Source of the DNA: Molossus alvarezi
Lineage: Eukaryota; Chordata; Mammalia; Chiroptera; Molossidae
NCBI GenBank assembly: GCA_037176705.1
Contig: CM073896.1
Coordinates: 22,022,708-22,086,707 of the forward strand
DNA: 64,000 bases
Direction: 5' to 3'
In this document: positions 45,904 to 57,265 of the stretch, one piece after another
Numbering within the stretch: position 1 is the stretch's first letter
Layout of the letters: each line of letters opens with the position of its first letter
Program-made: the position numbers and the translations under genes
Notes under the pieces: generated by a model
Seen by the model: only the letters and a program-made list of their open reading frames with translations
The model's database searches: none
Told to the model about the DNA's origin: nothing

Positions 45904-46585
45904 TGTTAGGGTTTGGCCAGTGATGCAGGCTTGTAAAAGAATTCACAACAGAGAGAAGAGGAAGAAAAAAAGGAGGACGTTTATTTTTACTTTCCCAGTA
46001 GTAGGGAAAGGACCCATTCACTGACAGGCAGTACAAACTCATGGAAGAGAGAGTTGCTCTTTTATTGGGGATTTCGGGAGTAAAAAGCAATTGGGACAGG
46101 GAAGAGATTGTGCTGAAGTTGAGGAGATGCCAGGGTTTGTCTTGAGAAGTTAGTTTGTTTGCTTTCAGGAGAAGGTCCAGCAGATGCATTAAGGGGTGTC
46201 TTTATCAGCATCTTCTCTAACCTGTAAAATACGCTTTGTAGCAGAGAAAGTTACAGAGAGTGTAAAAAGGGGAGGTTTTGTCTGAAGGGGTTACAAAGAT
46301 CCAAAAAGGGAGATTTGTTTGAAGGGGCGGGGAAAGAGAGCTTTCTATTTGTCAGAGACTCTTCAGGGAGAATTCAGTGAGCGTTGTTAACACAGCAGGG
46401 AGGAGGTGTGGGGAAAGGTGCAGCCCTTATCTAGTTATTGTTGGTAGAAAGGCAGTTTGAAGTTAGAGATGCCAGCAATCTCCACATTTAATTGCCAGGT
46501 GCTTCTCATGGACTGTGAAAAAAATCATAACAACAACAACAAAAAAGACCTGAAAAAAAGACCTGTTTTCTGTTCTTACACCCAT
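45899..46585 (-). mobile_element. Solitary retroviral LTR with 5-bp target-site duplication
   Basis: A 677-bp unit (45904-46580) bounded by CCCAT on the left (45899-45903) and CCCAT on the right (46581-46585). On this strand it starts TGTTAGGGTTTGGCC and ends CTGTTCTTACA. Read on the minus strand it is TGTAAGAACAG...CCCTAACA, with the TG...CA ends of an LTR, and AATAAA (complement of 45980-45985) about 80 bases before the 3' end, where a polyadenylation signal belongs. No internal viral genes adjoin, so it is a solo LTR left by recombination of an endogenous retrovirus. The class is not certain. Confidence 0.75.
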
Positions 46586-47406
46586 CACTAAGGCAACAAG
46601 TCCCAACCTTAGAACTAGTCATCACAGCAGAAGAAAAGCATCAATATGAAAAAATTCTTGTACTATTTCAAAACATTACCCCACTACTCAGGGAAGGAAT
46701 TTCTTGTGATACATTTTATAACTGCTTAATATATGCTACCATGCAGAAACCTTATAGCTGAAATTCACTAAACAAGTCCAACACCTTTATTTTTTAATGA
46801 GTTAATCGGGGCCCTCAGAGAAAGAAAGAGAGAGAGAGAGAGGGATTCCTGACTGCTCCCATTGATTCTTCTCTTCTCCCCTCTTTTGCATTCCAGGTTC
46901 CCAAGAGGTATGTCCAGATATGTGTCTTCATGGCTAATTAGAGGCAAAATAATAAAACGGATTAAATAAAATTAAATATGACTAATCTTCTGCTTTTTCT
47001 ATCTCTACCAACGATCTGCACCCTGCAACCTCCAAAAACCACTTTGCTTCTCATCAGACTGCTTTCACGACTTTAAACTATAGTTGATTCAATTTTCTAA
47101 TATGATAGATTACTCCTTAAGCTAGAAGAGTTTTTGTCAACATCCTGCATCCTAAAAATTCAAATTAAACATCCTAGCCTGGCTAAAAATGAAAGACAGT
47201 GCTGAAACAACTCACTGAGGCGGAGATTCCAGCATCGGATCCCTAGTCACACTCGCTTTTCTAACGGGATATATTATCACCGCAGAGTCAGCACAGCCAA
47301 TTCTGCTTCATTATATATTTAATAATAACACTACCTAAATGACATCTGTAAAGAAAACAAGTTAATAAACAAATATATTACCTAAATTTATACTGCCTCA
47401 TTTTAA
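46586..47406. other. Single-copy DNA with a short GA tract
   Basis: GA tract at 46821-46843. No repeat family or gene recognised. Confidence 0.4.
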
Positions 47407-47648
47407 ATAATATTATTCTTTTTTTTTTAATCCTTACCTGAGGATGTTTTTTATTGATTTTGAGAGAGAGACAGAAACATTGATATAAGAGAGAAATATC
47501 AATAGGTGGCCTCCTGTATGTGCCTCAACCAACATCAAACCCACAACCTAAGTGTATGCCCTGATTGGGAATCGAACTCGCCACCTTTTGGGGCACTGGA
47601 TGATGCTCCAACCAACTGAGTTACCTGGCAAAGGCTAATATTATTTTT
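47407..47648 (-). mobile_element. Ves-type SINE, antisense, diverged
   Basis: SINE 47419-47634: tail block CCTTACCTGAGGATG, short GA tract, body GGTGGCCTCCTGTATGTGCC, B-box region GGGAATCGAACTCG. The flanks AATAATATTATT and CTAATATTATTTTT are the probable target-site copies. Confidence 0.88.
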
Positions 47649-49120
47649 GAAAAGTGAGAAAAGTTCATTTAGATAACAAATGTATCTGATTTTGAGACAC
47701 TAGAAAGTACTCCAAAGCTTGTAAATTATGTTTTAATTTATACAATATCTATAAACAAGAAATTAAGTGGATCTGATTTTACCTTAATTACAGTAATGAA
47801 CAAAGCACATCCTCTTAGACATCCACAAGTTTAGGAAATAATTGTTTTGTAAAGGGCTGTGTGTTAATTAGAGAATCAGAGTACATTAAACACAGTGCCT
47901 TATAAATATGTTAAAATTAATTCTTTTCTCACTTTGTCATGATAATATGATAATAACCAGAAATAGTAACATAAAAAGCTGAGTCTAATAGCCAGAGTCA
48001 AATTAGGCTAAATCAATATATCCTAATTTAAAAAAAAATCTGATTTATGCTGCCTTGTATTTATAAATATGAGTTAAAAACACTTGCCCATTGCTTTTAC
48101 AGCTATTGCCCTCTCTTCCCATCATTAGAAACCAGGGCTTGTTACTGTGATTTTCTGATTGCTCTTCTCAAAGTTTCAAGGGATAAAAGCACTTGACCTA
48201 CATTCTCCTTTAGGTTCCTCCTCTGGTAACCTGAAAGAAAAAAATAGATTCACAGTGAGAACAATAATCTTTCCTGCACCTCCTCCACCTTTAGTATGGG
48301 GTGCAATCAACTGTGGCAGCGTTTGAAGTCGCTAATCAGTCAGACTCTGAAATTATCGATCGCAGAGAAAAGTGCATGAATGATTTTCTTTCCATTTCTT
48401 CAAAGCTTCAGACAGAAAACTCAGTAACACCAATGACTCAAAACCTCCTACAAATCGATGTGTTAAGTCATAGCATATAAAAAAGTCAAAGTATAACAAA
48501 ATCTGTGTGAGACTGTTAACATTTCTGTTTGGCTTGAGGAGAGGTTCTGGTTCAAGGCAACTGCTCTTTCCCACGAAGGGCTGAGAAGATGGGTCCTGAC
48601 GGGGCTTTGGTCACAGACGCTCCCATGTTAGACCCTTTGATGCGTCAGAGCTTCCGCCGAAGAGGCCCGACTAGTCTTTAGATCCAGAGGCAGAAGGATT
48701 CACGCTCGATCATGTGCACAAAACTAATGTAGTTGCATTAAGGAAGCGCTCCTCCCCACAGCGGAAAGACACAGGGAATCGAAAACGAATCCAGTGATTT
48801 GTTTGAGTGATTGAACGACAATGAAAATTAAACTTCAGACCAAGGCAAGTGTCCTATGCCAAGGTCAGGGCCTTGGCTGGGTAAAGAAGTGATTTTGAAT
48901 GCCCCAAGTTTAGAAAGATGGTGGTATTTGAGGGGATGTCCCTGTATGTTTTGACTTGTCAGCTTTCTCTCAAACTTCTAAACCTTATCTCACCATTACA
49001 CACACACACACGCACCCTACCATGTTCTATTCCCATTTTAGAAAATGCAGAGGTTTCTATCTTAAAAAGTAATAGGTACTGTCTCAGGATTTGACCTCAC
49101 CTCTCCTTTTGGCCGCTATG
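47649..49120. other. Single-copy DNA with a CpG-bearing patch near 48.6 kb
   Basis: 48540-48800 contains about a dozen CpG (CACGAAGGG, CTGACGGGGC, GATGCGTCAG, TTCCGCCGAAG, GCCCGACTAG, AGGAAGCGCTCC), uncommon in this window. Short (CA)n at 48998-49010. No gene recognised. Confidence 0.4.
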
Positions 49121-49319
49121 CCAGACTGGTCAGTGTGGCTCAGTGGACTGAGCATCCTCTCATGGACTGAGAAGTCCTGGTTCAATTCCATGTCAGGGCA
49201 CATGCCCAGGTTGTGGGCTCGATTCCCAGTAGGGGAGCGTTCGGGAGGCAGCCAATCGATGGTTCTCTCTCCCTTCCTCTCTCACTAAAAAATCAATTTA
49301 AAAAAGACATTTAAAAAAA
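49121..49319 (+). mobile_element. Ves-type SINE, internally shortened
   Basis: GTGTGGCTCAGTGGACTGAGC head, B-box GGTTCAATTCC, body CAGTAGGGGAGCGTTCGGGAGG, a shortened CT tract and A-rich tail. Confidence 0.9.
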
Positions 49320-49601
49320 AAATTACACTATAATATTTCTAGAGCATTACTAGGCCTGATAGAGAAGAAGGAAGATTATATTACAAAGTGAGTGCAAGAC
49401 CTAGCCAGCACATAATGGCAGGAGCCAAGAAAGAAAGACAGGACCAGATTCTGACCATGCTTGATATAAGTTATTAGAACATGCAATTGGGCAGGAAAAC
49501 AATGGCAATGCATTCACAAGAGGCTGGGTTTAACGCGCTGACAAGGAGTGGGTAAGGTTAATGCACTGACAAGCACCTATATTGAAGGAAATACAAAGGG
49601 C
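49320..49601. other. Single-copy DNA, nothing recognised
   Basis: No repeat or gene recognised. Confidence 0.4.
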
Positions 49602-49834
49602 AGCATTGCTGCCTGGTCAGTGTGGCTCCTTGGTTGAGCATCGATCCATGAACCAAGAGGTCGCCAGTTCTATTCCCGGTCAGGGCACATGCCCAGGTTG
49701 TGGGCCCAGTCTCCAGTGTGGGGCATGCAGGAGGCAGCCAATCAATGTTCTCTCTCATCGATGTTTCTATCTCTCTCTCCCTCTTTCTTCCTCTCTCTGT
49801 AAAAATCAATAAAGAAAAAAAGAGAGCATTGCTG
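49602..49834 (+). mobile_element. Ves-type SINE with target-site copies
   Basis: SINE 49612-49824 with GTGTGGCTCCTTGGTTGAGC head, body CAGTGTGGGGCATGCAGGAGG and AATAAAG tail. AGCATTGCTG is present at 49602-49611 and 49825-49834. The antisense 107-codon and 88-codon frames are SINE translations. Confidence 0.94.
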
Positions 49835-50798
49835 TGGTAAATGGTGAAGGAAGGGGTTAAATAGTTCAGAGAAGTGGACATTTGGGAATGGCAATATGTG
49901 TCTTAAAAATCCTCCTGATGATTGTATTCCACAGAAAAGCCCAGAGGACACACCAAATACCAAAACGATGAGGCATGCAATGTTGAGAGGATCATCAGCA
50001 TCACCCAAATGTTTAGCAGTGACTTCCTCTCGGGGCCAGTGTTGCTGATGATAAGAGAGGCTGCTACAGAGCTTGGCTCATTGAGATCTGTAAGGATGCT
50101 ACAACTCTGAAAAAGTAGAGGCCAGTTTGTGTTGCTTAAGGACCAGAAGGCAAGGGGTTGTCATTACTGTAACAACCTGGAAGACGGGAGTGCAGTCAAG
50201 AAGACCTGATCTGTAGGGAGTTATGAAAATGACCAAAAGAAAGCTTTTTGTCTGGGGCTGAATAAATACTTCTACCACCAGAGGGAATAAGAATGGGTGA
50301 CTAAGAGTCTGATGGCAGTCACTTCGGTAAAAAAATGGTGATTCCTTGTTTTACCTTAGAACAAAACCAGTTTTTAGATGTGGAACTCATTGACTGAAAA
50401 TGTGACCAAGTACCTAGGAAGGAGGACTTTAAAATATCATGGCAAATACATGTGGTAATAATTTGTAGTACTTTTCCATAGTGACCTATAATTGTTTACT
50501 CAAATAACTGTACAGCTGAAAAAGGGACATTTCTAGAAATGTTGAGGAGTGCTGGACACAGTATCTGAGTTGACATCTGTACCCAGGATCCTCACTATCA
50601 TTAATACAATCCTGGGCCATGATCAGCTTAGAGGTCCCATTGGGTCTACAGACCTACCTACGGGCCCTTCACTAATCACCGTATGTATATTTTAAAATCA
50701 CACATTTGTCAATTACCACAAGCCCCATGTTGACATTCTGCAGAGTGGAAGGTAACCCCACAAAGAATGCACAGCTCAGTCACCTCCATACAAGTTTT

Positions 50799-51071
50799 AA
50801 AGACACAGTGGTGCCCTGGCCGGTTTGGCTCAGTAGTTGGAGCGTTGGCCCGTGGACCAGAGAGTCCCGGGTTCGGTTCCCGCTAGGGGCATGTACCTCA
50901 GTTGCAGTTTGTCCCTGGCTTGGGTTGGGGTTGTGTGGGTGGCAAACAGTCAATGTGTCTCTCTCAAATTGATGTCTCTCTCTCTCCCTCCCTCCCACTC
51001 TATCTGAAGATAAATGCAAAAAAAAATGTCCTCAAGTGAGGATAAAAAATATTAAAAAAAGACACAGTGGT
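50799..51071 (+). mobile_element. Ves-type SINE, second subtype, with perfect target-site copies
   Basis: SINE 50813-51057: GCCCTGGCCGGTTTGGCTCAG head, B-box GGTTCGGTTCCC, tail block TCCTCAAGTGAGGATA and A-rich end. AAAGACACAGTGGT occurs at 50799-50812 and 51058-51071. Confidence 0.96.
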
Positions 51072-52059
51072 CAGGTGCATACTGAATTATCCCCTCCAGA
51101 GTTGGAAACAAATAATAGCATTTTGCATATTCTACCATGAAAAAAAAAAAAGGTACAGTAGCTGGTGCATCTCTTCAGATTCTGGTGGCAGCATATTGCA
51201 AACCTCAGAACACATATACTGAATGAAGTGAAGTGCTGCCTACTTTGACAGGCTTCCAGAACAGGAGAGAGCTCTGCAGCAAATCCAGGTTGTAGGGCCA
51301 GAGCCCTATATTGAACCACATGACTGTGTAGACCCTATAGTGTTGGAGATATCAGGGACGGAAAAAATGCAGCGTGGACTCTCTGGCGTGCCCCAGTGAT
51401 AAAACCGCAATGTGGGACACTGAGATTCTGGAGCAAGACCGAGCCATTTACCAGAGAAAGTCATATGTCTTCTGAGAAACCCCAAGGATTCTGGATCCAG
51501 ATTATGCCAGATGAAACAGGCAATTACACTCCTTTGAAAAAACAACCTGTGGAATTCTGTCAAAAGCCCAGTAGAGACAGAACACTGACCGTGAGCATTA
51601 ATTGACCATGGAGCTGGAACTGCTCATTCAAAGCTAGGTTGGTCACCCCACAAGTTATAAGCTTAGGTAGGCCTAGCAGCAATTAGGCAAAACATGGAAG
51701 AGGTGTATCCCAAATTGAGCATGCGAAGGATCATGAGGCAGAGGAAGCCCATGTGAACAGGGCTCCAGCCACAGTGGCATCCGTCACTGCTACACTAGTG
51801 CCCCCTGGTGAGCCAACAGCTATGGCCATGTCAGGTTTCCCCTAGGACCAGTGGCAGAGGAGGACAAAGTCCAGACTTAAGTGATGAGTATGTTAGATCA
51901 ATATATGAGTGTGAGACAAAAATGGATGTTAGCTGGGTTATAAACTCATTTTTGGGTGGCCATGAAAGACTGTTAGGAGGAAAAATCCTTCCAATGGGCA
52001 GAGCTTGGACAGTGACACTGGTGATGCACTTTGTGTTGAAAAAGAAATGGCCTGAGATT

Positions 52060-52190
52060 CAAATATATATATATATATATATATTTGAATATATATACAC
52101 ATATATGTGTGTGTATATACACATATGATATATATTCTAATACATAAAATATATTCATATATGCTCATATATGTATACATATAAATATAT
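52060..52190. repeat. AT/GT-rich imperfect palindromic repeat
   Basis: (TA)n, then TTGAATATATATACACATATATG and TGTGTGTATATACACATATG, symmetrical enough to fold back on itself. It generates the artefactual Tyr/Ile-rich frames on both strands. Confidence 0.85.
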
Positions 52191-53080
52191 GGAATAATAG
52201 TAAATGGCTTAGTAAACTGATCAGTATACTGAGAGGAAAAAAATTGCAACATCAAAGACAGACAGGTCTGGTACAGAGGAATGTGATTAAACATAGGAGA
52301 GTGGGCAGGAAGTATGAAGATCATCATGTTCCCTTTTAAGTCTCGAGAAAAATTTAGCATGGATGAACTAAATAAATACTTGACATTGACAGTGATTTTC
52401 CTTATTTTCCCCCAGAACCTTAGCACAATTATGTGAATTGTGATGGAGTGTTTGATCTATTGGCATAGAATCCCACAACTTCTCATCATACCAGGGAAAA
52501 TTTTTATAGCAGACAAGGTGAAAATATTTGCTTGTGACCACAGGATCCACTGGATGCATCACTTACACCACTACTCAAAAGCTGTTGACCTGATGGAACA
52601 TCGGGATGGCTATGAAGGTACAGATGAAGCACCAGCCCAGAGGCCTTGTTCTGCAAGGATGGCATAACTTCCTCCAGAATGCATTAAAAAATAAATAAAA
52701 CTTTATGTGACGTGGTATCACCAAATAGGCTAAATACAAAAACTCTAGATGTCTAGTGGTAGATGTGCAAATTGTCTCCTTTGCTGTCACTTCTGATGAC
52801 CCATAAAGGGACTTCATGCTTTCAGAACCCACAATTTGTGCTCTGAAGTGTTAAAGGTCCTGCTTGACAGAGGATGTGCACTCTCACAAGCAACTACAGC
52901 AAGAGCCCCAGTGAGTCATACATTACGGATACTCTGATTTGGCCTATGCATTGGTTTTTCTATCCTAATCTGAAAAGGAGCATACATTTTGAGCTTTCTG
53001 TTTCCAAGGACCGCAACTCACAGAAATCCTGGAGGACCTGCTCTCTAGATGTATATGGTGAAGTAGAATGAAGCAACAGC

Positions 53081-54940
53081 AGTGAGGATGATGGTAGACA
53101 CAAAGATGAGCTACCCAAATGGGTTGTCAAGGAAGAACTTGATTCCCAGGTATAGGGAATGAAGTCAGTAGATGGCCTTCAGCTTTTATCCCCTCAGGGT
53201 CCTCCACAACTACAGAGTCAACTGAAGTCACACTGTTTTTCTTAGCAGCCATCTGGCAACCGAGCATAGTAGAGAGGCCCAGCAGTTCTGACTCAACATG
53301 GAACATTTCTGATTTGCTGCCCAAAGTTCCATGGCAGCTTGGCCTGGGTTCTGAAAACTTTGTTCACAATTCAGCTACTTACTTTGTCTCTTTCTACTTC
53401 CTCCCCATAATTAACCCTAAGGACACCTAGCACCCCAAATTTTCCCTCAGTTTCTGCTTACTGGGACATCAAAATGTCCCAGCCAAAATCCTTTAATTTT
53501 TATTCTTAATGTTTTTATTTCCACCTTTCCTAACTCAGCATCTCCCAAAGTATCATCATAGGAAACAAAATTCCATCAAGATATTAACATTTATTCTATT
53601 GTAGTAGAAATCAAGTAACTTATGCTGGGAAAGATTAAGTTAGATGAATTTTCATACTACATGACCACATCATTTCACCTGCAAAGAAACTTACCACAAA
53701 AAATATATTTTTCTTGTGAATCCCTAAGATATCAATTCTCCACCCATTGCCAATGAAACTCTCTCTGAAAAAAAAGTAGTTGTGTGATGATTTTTCTTTC
53801 TTATATTTTTCCACAAGCAGAAATAAAATTTTCTAAGTACCATAAATCATCAAACAGAAAATTGAAAACACTATTTGTAACAAAAGTTATACAAAGCTAC
53901 TCATTGCAGCTCTGATTTTCACTCTTTGGTAACTGAACAGAGAGGATCAATGATCTAAGCACAGAGGAACGTTGAAGAAGAGTTAAATGTTTAGTTTTTA
54001 ACAATTTTTAAAAATTTCATTTGTCTTCATTAATATTATTAGATAATTTATTTTAAAAGATGTGATTATGCAATCAAATCTAATTCAATCAAAGCTTTTA
54101 AAATTACATCTTGTTTTAGAATATGAGTTACAATAATTTCTAAGTGGAAGATTACTACTTTGGCATATACTCTTTAAATGATGGAGATTAGATAATTAAT
54201 GTATAATATTTTTCGTCCAAATGAAGTCTTTACTTTAGCTTTGAAAGAACGTATAGATAGAGATTTTTATACTTTTTCAAAAATGTCCAGCTCTACATTT
54301 ATATTTTGTTACCAAAATAATCTGACTAAATATTAGTCAAAGCCAATTACATTTTCTTTGCCTCTCAACCTTTAGAAAAGGACATATAACCCAATGCATG
54401 ACAATGAGATGGGAGAAAATTTTTCTGTGAGAATTCTGGGAAACAGGTTTGTGCTGCTTAGAAAAAGATATGAGGAAAGATGGACACTGATAACCCTAGG
54501 TATAATGCTTGAAAATCTTAGAGTCGTGTTTCTTTCTATTAGCCTCAGACTAAAGTCGAGACATGGAAGGAAGATTCAAGAGAAGCTGAGACATCATCTC
54601 CATATTCCATACCTAGATTCCATCTTGCACCTAGACTTCCAATTGTTTGAGGTAAAATTTATCTTTATTCAGATAGTTTGCACTGAGGCTTTTAGTTAGA
54701 TGAAATATAAAGTATTCTTACTTATAGGACATATCCAATTCCTGTGGGAAAAAATCTTAATTACCAAGGATCACTTAACTTCCCATTATTAATTTTACAT
54801 AATTCTAATTCAAGAATAGAATTACTAAATTGTAAGGTAAATATACTGCAAAAATTAGTGAGAAAGAAGTATAGCTTTCTTAAGAAGTAATCAAACTTGA
54901 GTAAGTGGACTGTTATTGTCTTCCCCTGCAGGGAAAACAC
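53081..54940. other. Single-copy DNA, no gene supported
   Basis: 53090-53340 carries a 65-codon antisense frame (53127-53324) that does not resemble a protein I know. 54394-54699 carries a 101-codon sense frame, also unrecognised. From 53500 the DNA is AT-rich. Confidence 0.35.
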
Positions 54941-54967
54941 ACACACACACACACACATTATACAGAC

Positions 54968-55007
<40 letters not shown>
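54941..55007. repeat. (CA)n followed by (TG)n microsatellite
   Basis: (AC)n at 54939-54958, a short centre TTATACAGACATATA, then (TG)n at about 54974-55006. The two halves are complementary, making a foldback of about 20 base pairs. Confidence 0.95.
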
Positions 55008-56029
55008 TGACAAAAATAAAATAGCAAATTTAGTATATTTGTATTTTTAAGAAATTCTTGGTGAAATGCTAAAGTATACTGTTCTTTTGTTTTATTTATT
55101 TTTAAGTGTTAATGTATGCTTGACTGAGCACCTGAGCTAGTCTCTTGACAAATTGTGGATTATGGGAAAGTGATGACTATTCATCAAAATTCATGGAAAA
55201 AATAGGAATTTTAGAGTGGTCAACAATACTACCCTACTTGAAGCTGGCTTTTTAACACAATTCTACATTCCATATCTAAATCCCAGATCTTGATTCTAAT
55301 TCAAGAGTATTTTTATGAAAGAAAAGCCATGATAAAAGAATGAGAGAAAATGGGAATATATAAAATGTACTTCTCCAAATAGAAGAATGTGACTTAACAT
55401 TGCCTTGGAATACATTTAACAGCCTCTGACAAAGAGTGTAGATGTCGAGATTTTCAAATTAGTAGATGGCTGCATCTTCTTTGAGTAGTGAAATATCAGA
55501 CTGCCTGGTGAAAGTTCTCAAGACACCATAGGGGTAGCTAGAGGCATCATAGATAAATTGCATTGCAGTCAACATCATTCAAGGTAGTACATTAAAATAA
55601 AAATAATGCAAAATTTACTTAGGAGAAAATGGCCTTGATTCATCTATTAAAAACACAGGAAATAGATTCCACTGCTGTGATTTGGCAATGTTTCATGAAG
55701 AGTAGGTAGACTGCAGAGACACAGAAATCACTGATGCTGGCATGAATTTAAAAACTGAGAGCCTCAGTGAGAAAACCACTGGGCTCAGTTCAGCAGTCAG
55801 ACAATTACAATGAGCTTTGTAAAGGAGCCAACAAAACTTTGAAATAGACATCTTCCAAATCATTATGATGGCCACAGATGCGTTGAAGACAATTCTACAC
55901 ATTCAGCTGCTGTGTGAAGACCAGAATGCTCCCTATGAGCTGTGTGCTCCAAACAGGCTCTGAGGTGACCCTGTGCATCTCTAGCATGATCAGAGCATGC
56001 TCTGGTACCATCAATAAAGAAGATTCTGG
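55008..56029. other. Single-copy DNA, nothing recognised
   Basis: No repeat family or coding signal recognised. Confidence 0.4.
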
Positions 56030-56715
56030 GTCATAAGGCAGTTCCTCCCAGAAATTCCACTTCTGGATATATATGCAAAAACAAACAAACAAACCCACAA
56101 AACACTGATTTGAAAGAATATATATGCACTCTTAGGTTCATTGCAGTGTTATTTATAATAGCCAAGATATGGAAATAACAGAAGTCCCCATCAATAGAAG
56201 TGTGGATAAAAAAGTTGTGGTGATATATGCAACAGAATATCACTTGGCCATAAAAAGAATGAAACCCTACCATTTGTGACAGCATGGATAGACTTAGAGA
56301 GTGTTTGACTAAGTGAAATAAGTCAGTCAGAAAATTACAAATACCATATGATTTTATTTATATGTGCAATCTAAAGAACAATATAAACAAACAAGCAAAG
56401 CAAAAAAAGATTCATAGATACAGAGAATAGACTGATGGTTGCCAGTGGGGGTTTCAGGACTGAGTAAAAGAGGTGAAGGGATTGAGAAGTACAACTTGGT
56501 AATTACAAAATATTTATGGGGATGTAAAGTACAGCATAGGGAATATAGTCAGTAATATTGGAATAACTATGTATGGTGCCAGGCGAATACTTGAATTGTC
56601 GGGGAGATCACTGTAAATTATATGATTGTCTAACTACTATGCTGTCCACCTGAAACTAATACAAATAATATTAAATTTAAACTGTAATTGAATAATTAAA
56701 AAATGCTAAAAAATT
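56030..56715 (+). mobile_element. Old L1 3' end
   Basis: Sense L1 end in order: CCCAGAAATTCCACTTCTGG, TTATTTATAATAGCCAAGATATGG, CCATCAATAGAAGTGTGGATAA, TGTGACAGCATGGATAGAC, ATAAGTCAGTCAGAAAATTAC, then 3'UTR GATTCATAGATACAGAGAATAGACTG and TGATGGTTGCCAGTGGGGG, to GTCCACCTGAAACTAATAC. This 3'UTR is the reference that shows where the half-L1 rejoins. Confidence 0.9.
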
Positions 56716-56844
56716 AATAAGAAGAAGACTCTGAGCTGAATCAGCAGATATACTTATTCCAGTAGCAGTTCATTGAAAAGCTTTTGGTCTAAAACTCTGG
56801 TCTTCACTAAATTCTTCCAGTTGAACCTACCTCCTGGAGGGGCG

Positions 56845-56885
<41 letters not shown>

Positions 56886-57179
56886 TAAGTAACCTTTGGA
56901 TTAGCATATAATGTGTTCAGCTAATTATCATTGTGAGAAATAGCAATGCAGAATCTCGTTTCTTGATTTTTACATTAAGTTTTGTCTATTTTTATCTTCC
57001 TCTTGAAAAAGAGCAGAGTGTGGTGGCCACATTTAGAGTCAGAGGAGAGCCTGGAGAAAATGTGCAGAGCAATGATAAAGCAATTCTCATGCTGTGGTCA
57101 ACCAACTCTCATGGGCCACCTGTATGCAGAGGTACATTGTGCAAAAGTACAAGAGGGCATACTCCAGTATTTGTTAATG
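56716..57179. other. Single-copy DNA with a (GT)n microsatellite
   Basis: (GT)n at 56848-56884. The 57000-57170 stretch carries two overlapping sense frames of 88-89 codons with no recognisable domain. Confidence 0.5.
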
Positions 57180-57265
57180 TGTGTACTCCATCTAAAATAT
57201 GAGTTCCTTGAAAGTAAAGTCCTTCAGCTTTGTATCCTTTATCTCTAGAATATAGAAGTATTCTA
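57180..57265 (+). mobile_element. L2 LINE tail
   Basis: GTACTCCATCTAAAATATGAG, TTCCTTGAAAGTAAAGTCC, TTTGTATCCTTTATCTCTAG and AATATAG match the end of L2. Confidence 0.6.

Larger units (their letters stand above)
49870..53080 (+). mobile_element. Decayed ERV-L-like endogenous retrovirus interior
   Basis: About 3 kb of moderately GC-rich sequence that resembles, by eye and from memory only, the interior of an ancient mammalian ERV-L element in sense orientation: gag-like part at the left, then the region between reverse transcriptase and integrase (about 51380-52660). It has stops and frameshifts throughout and yields no frame longer than about 110 codons apart from an AT-repeat artefact. A Ves SINE (50813) and an AT-rich repeat (52064) interrupt it. 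No LTR pair was found at its edges. It is a non-functional relic; no protein is proposed. Confidence 0.45.

Noticed and set aside
51938..52426. 162-codon antisense frame
   Set aside because: Its Tyr/Ile/His-rich core is the AT/GT repeat; the ends lie in the retroviral relic on the wrong strand.
53127..53324. 65-codon antisense frame as a processed-gene remnant
   Set aside because: Reads like protein in places but I could not match it to any gene.
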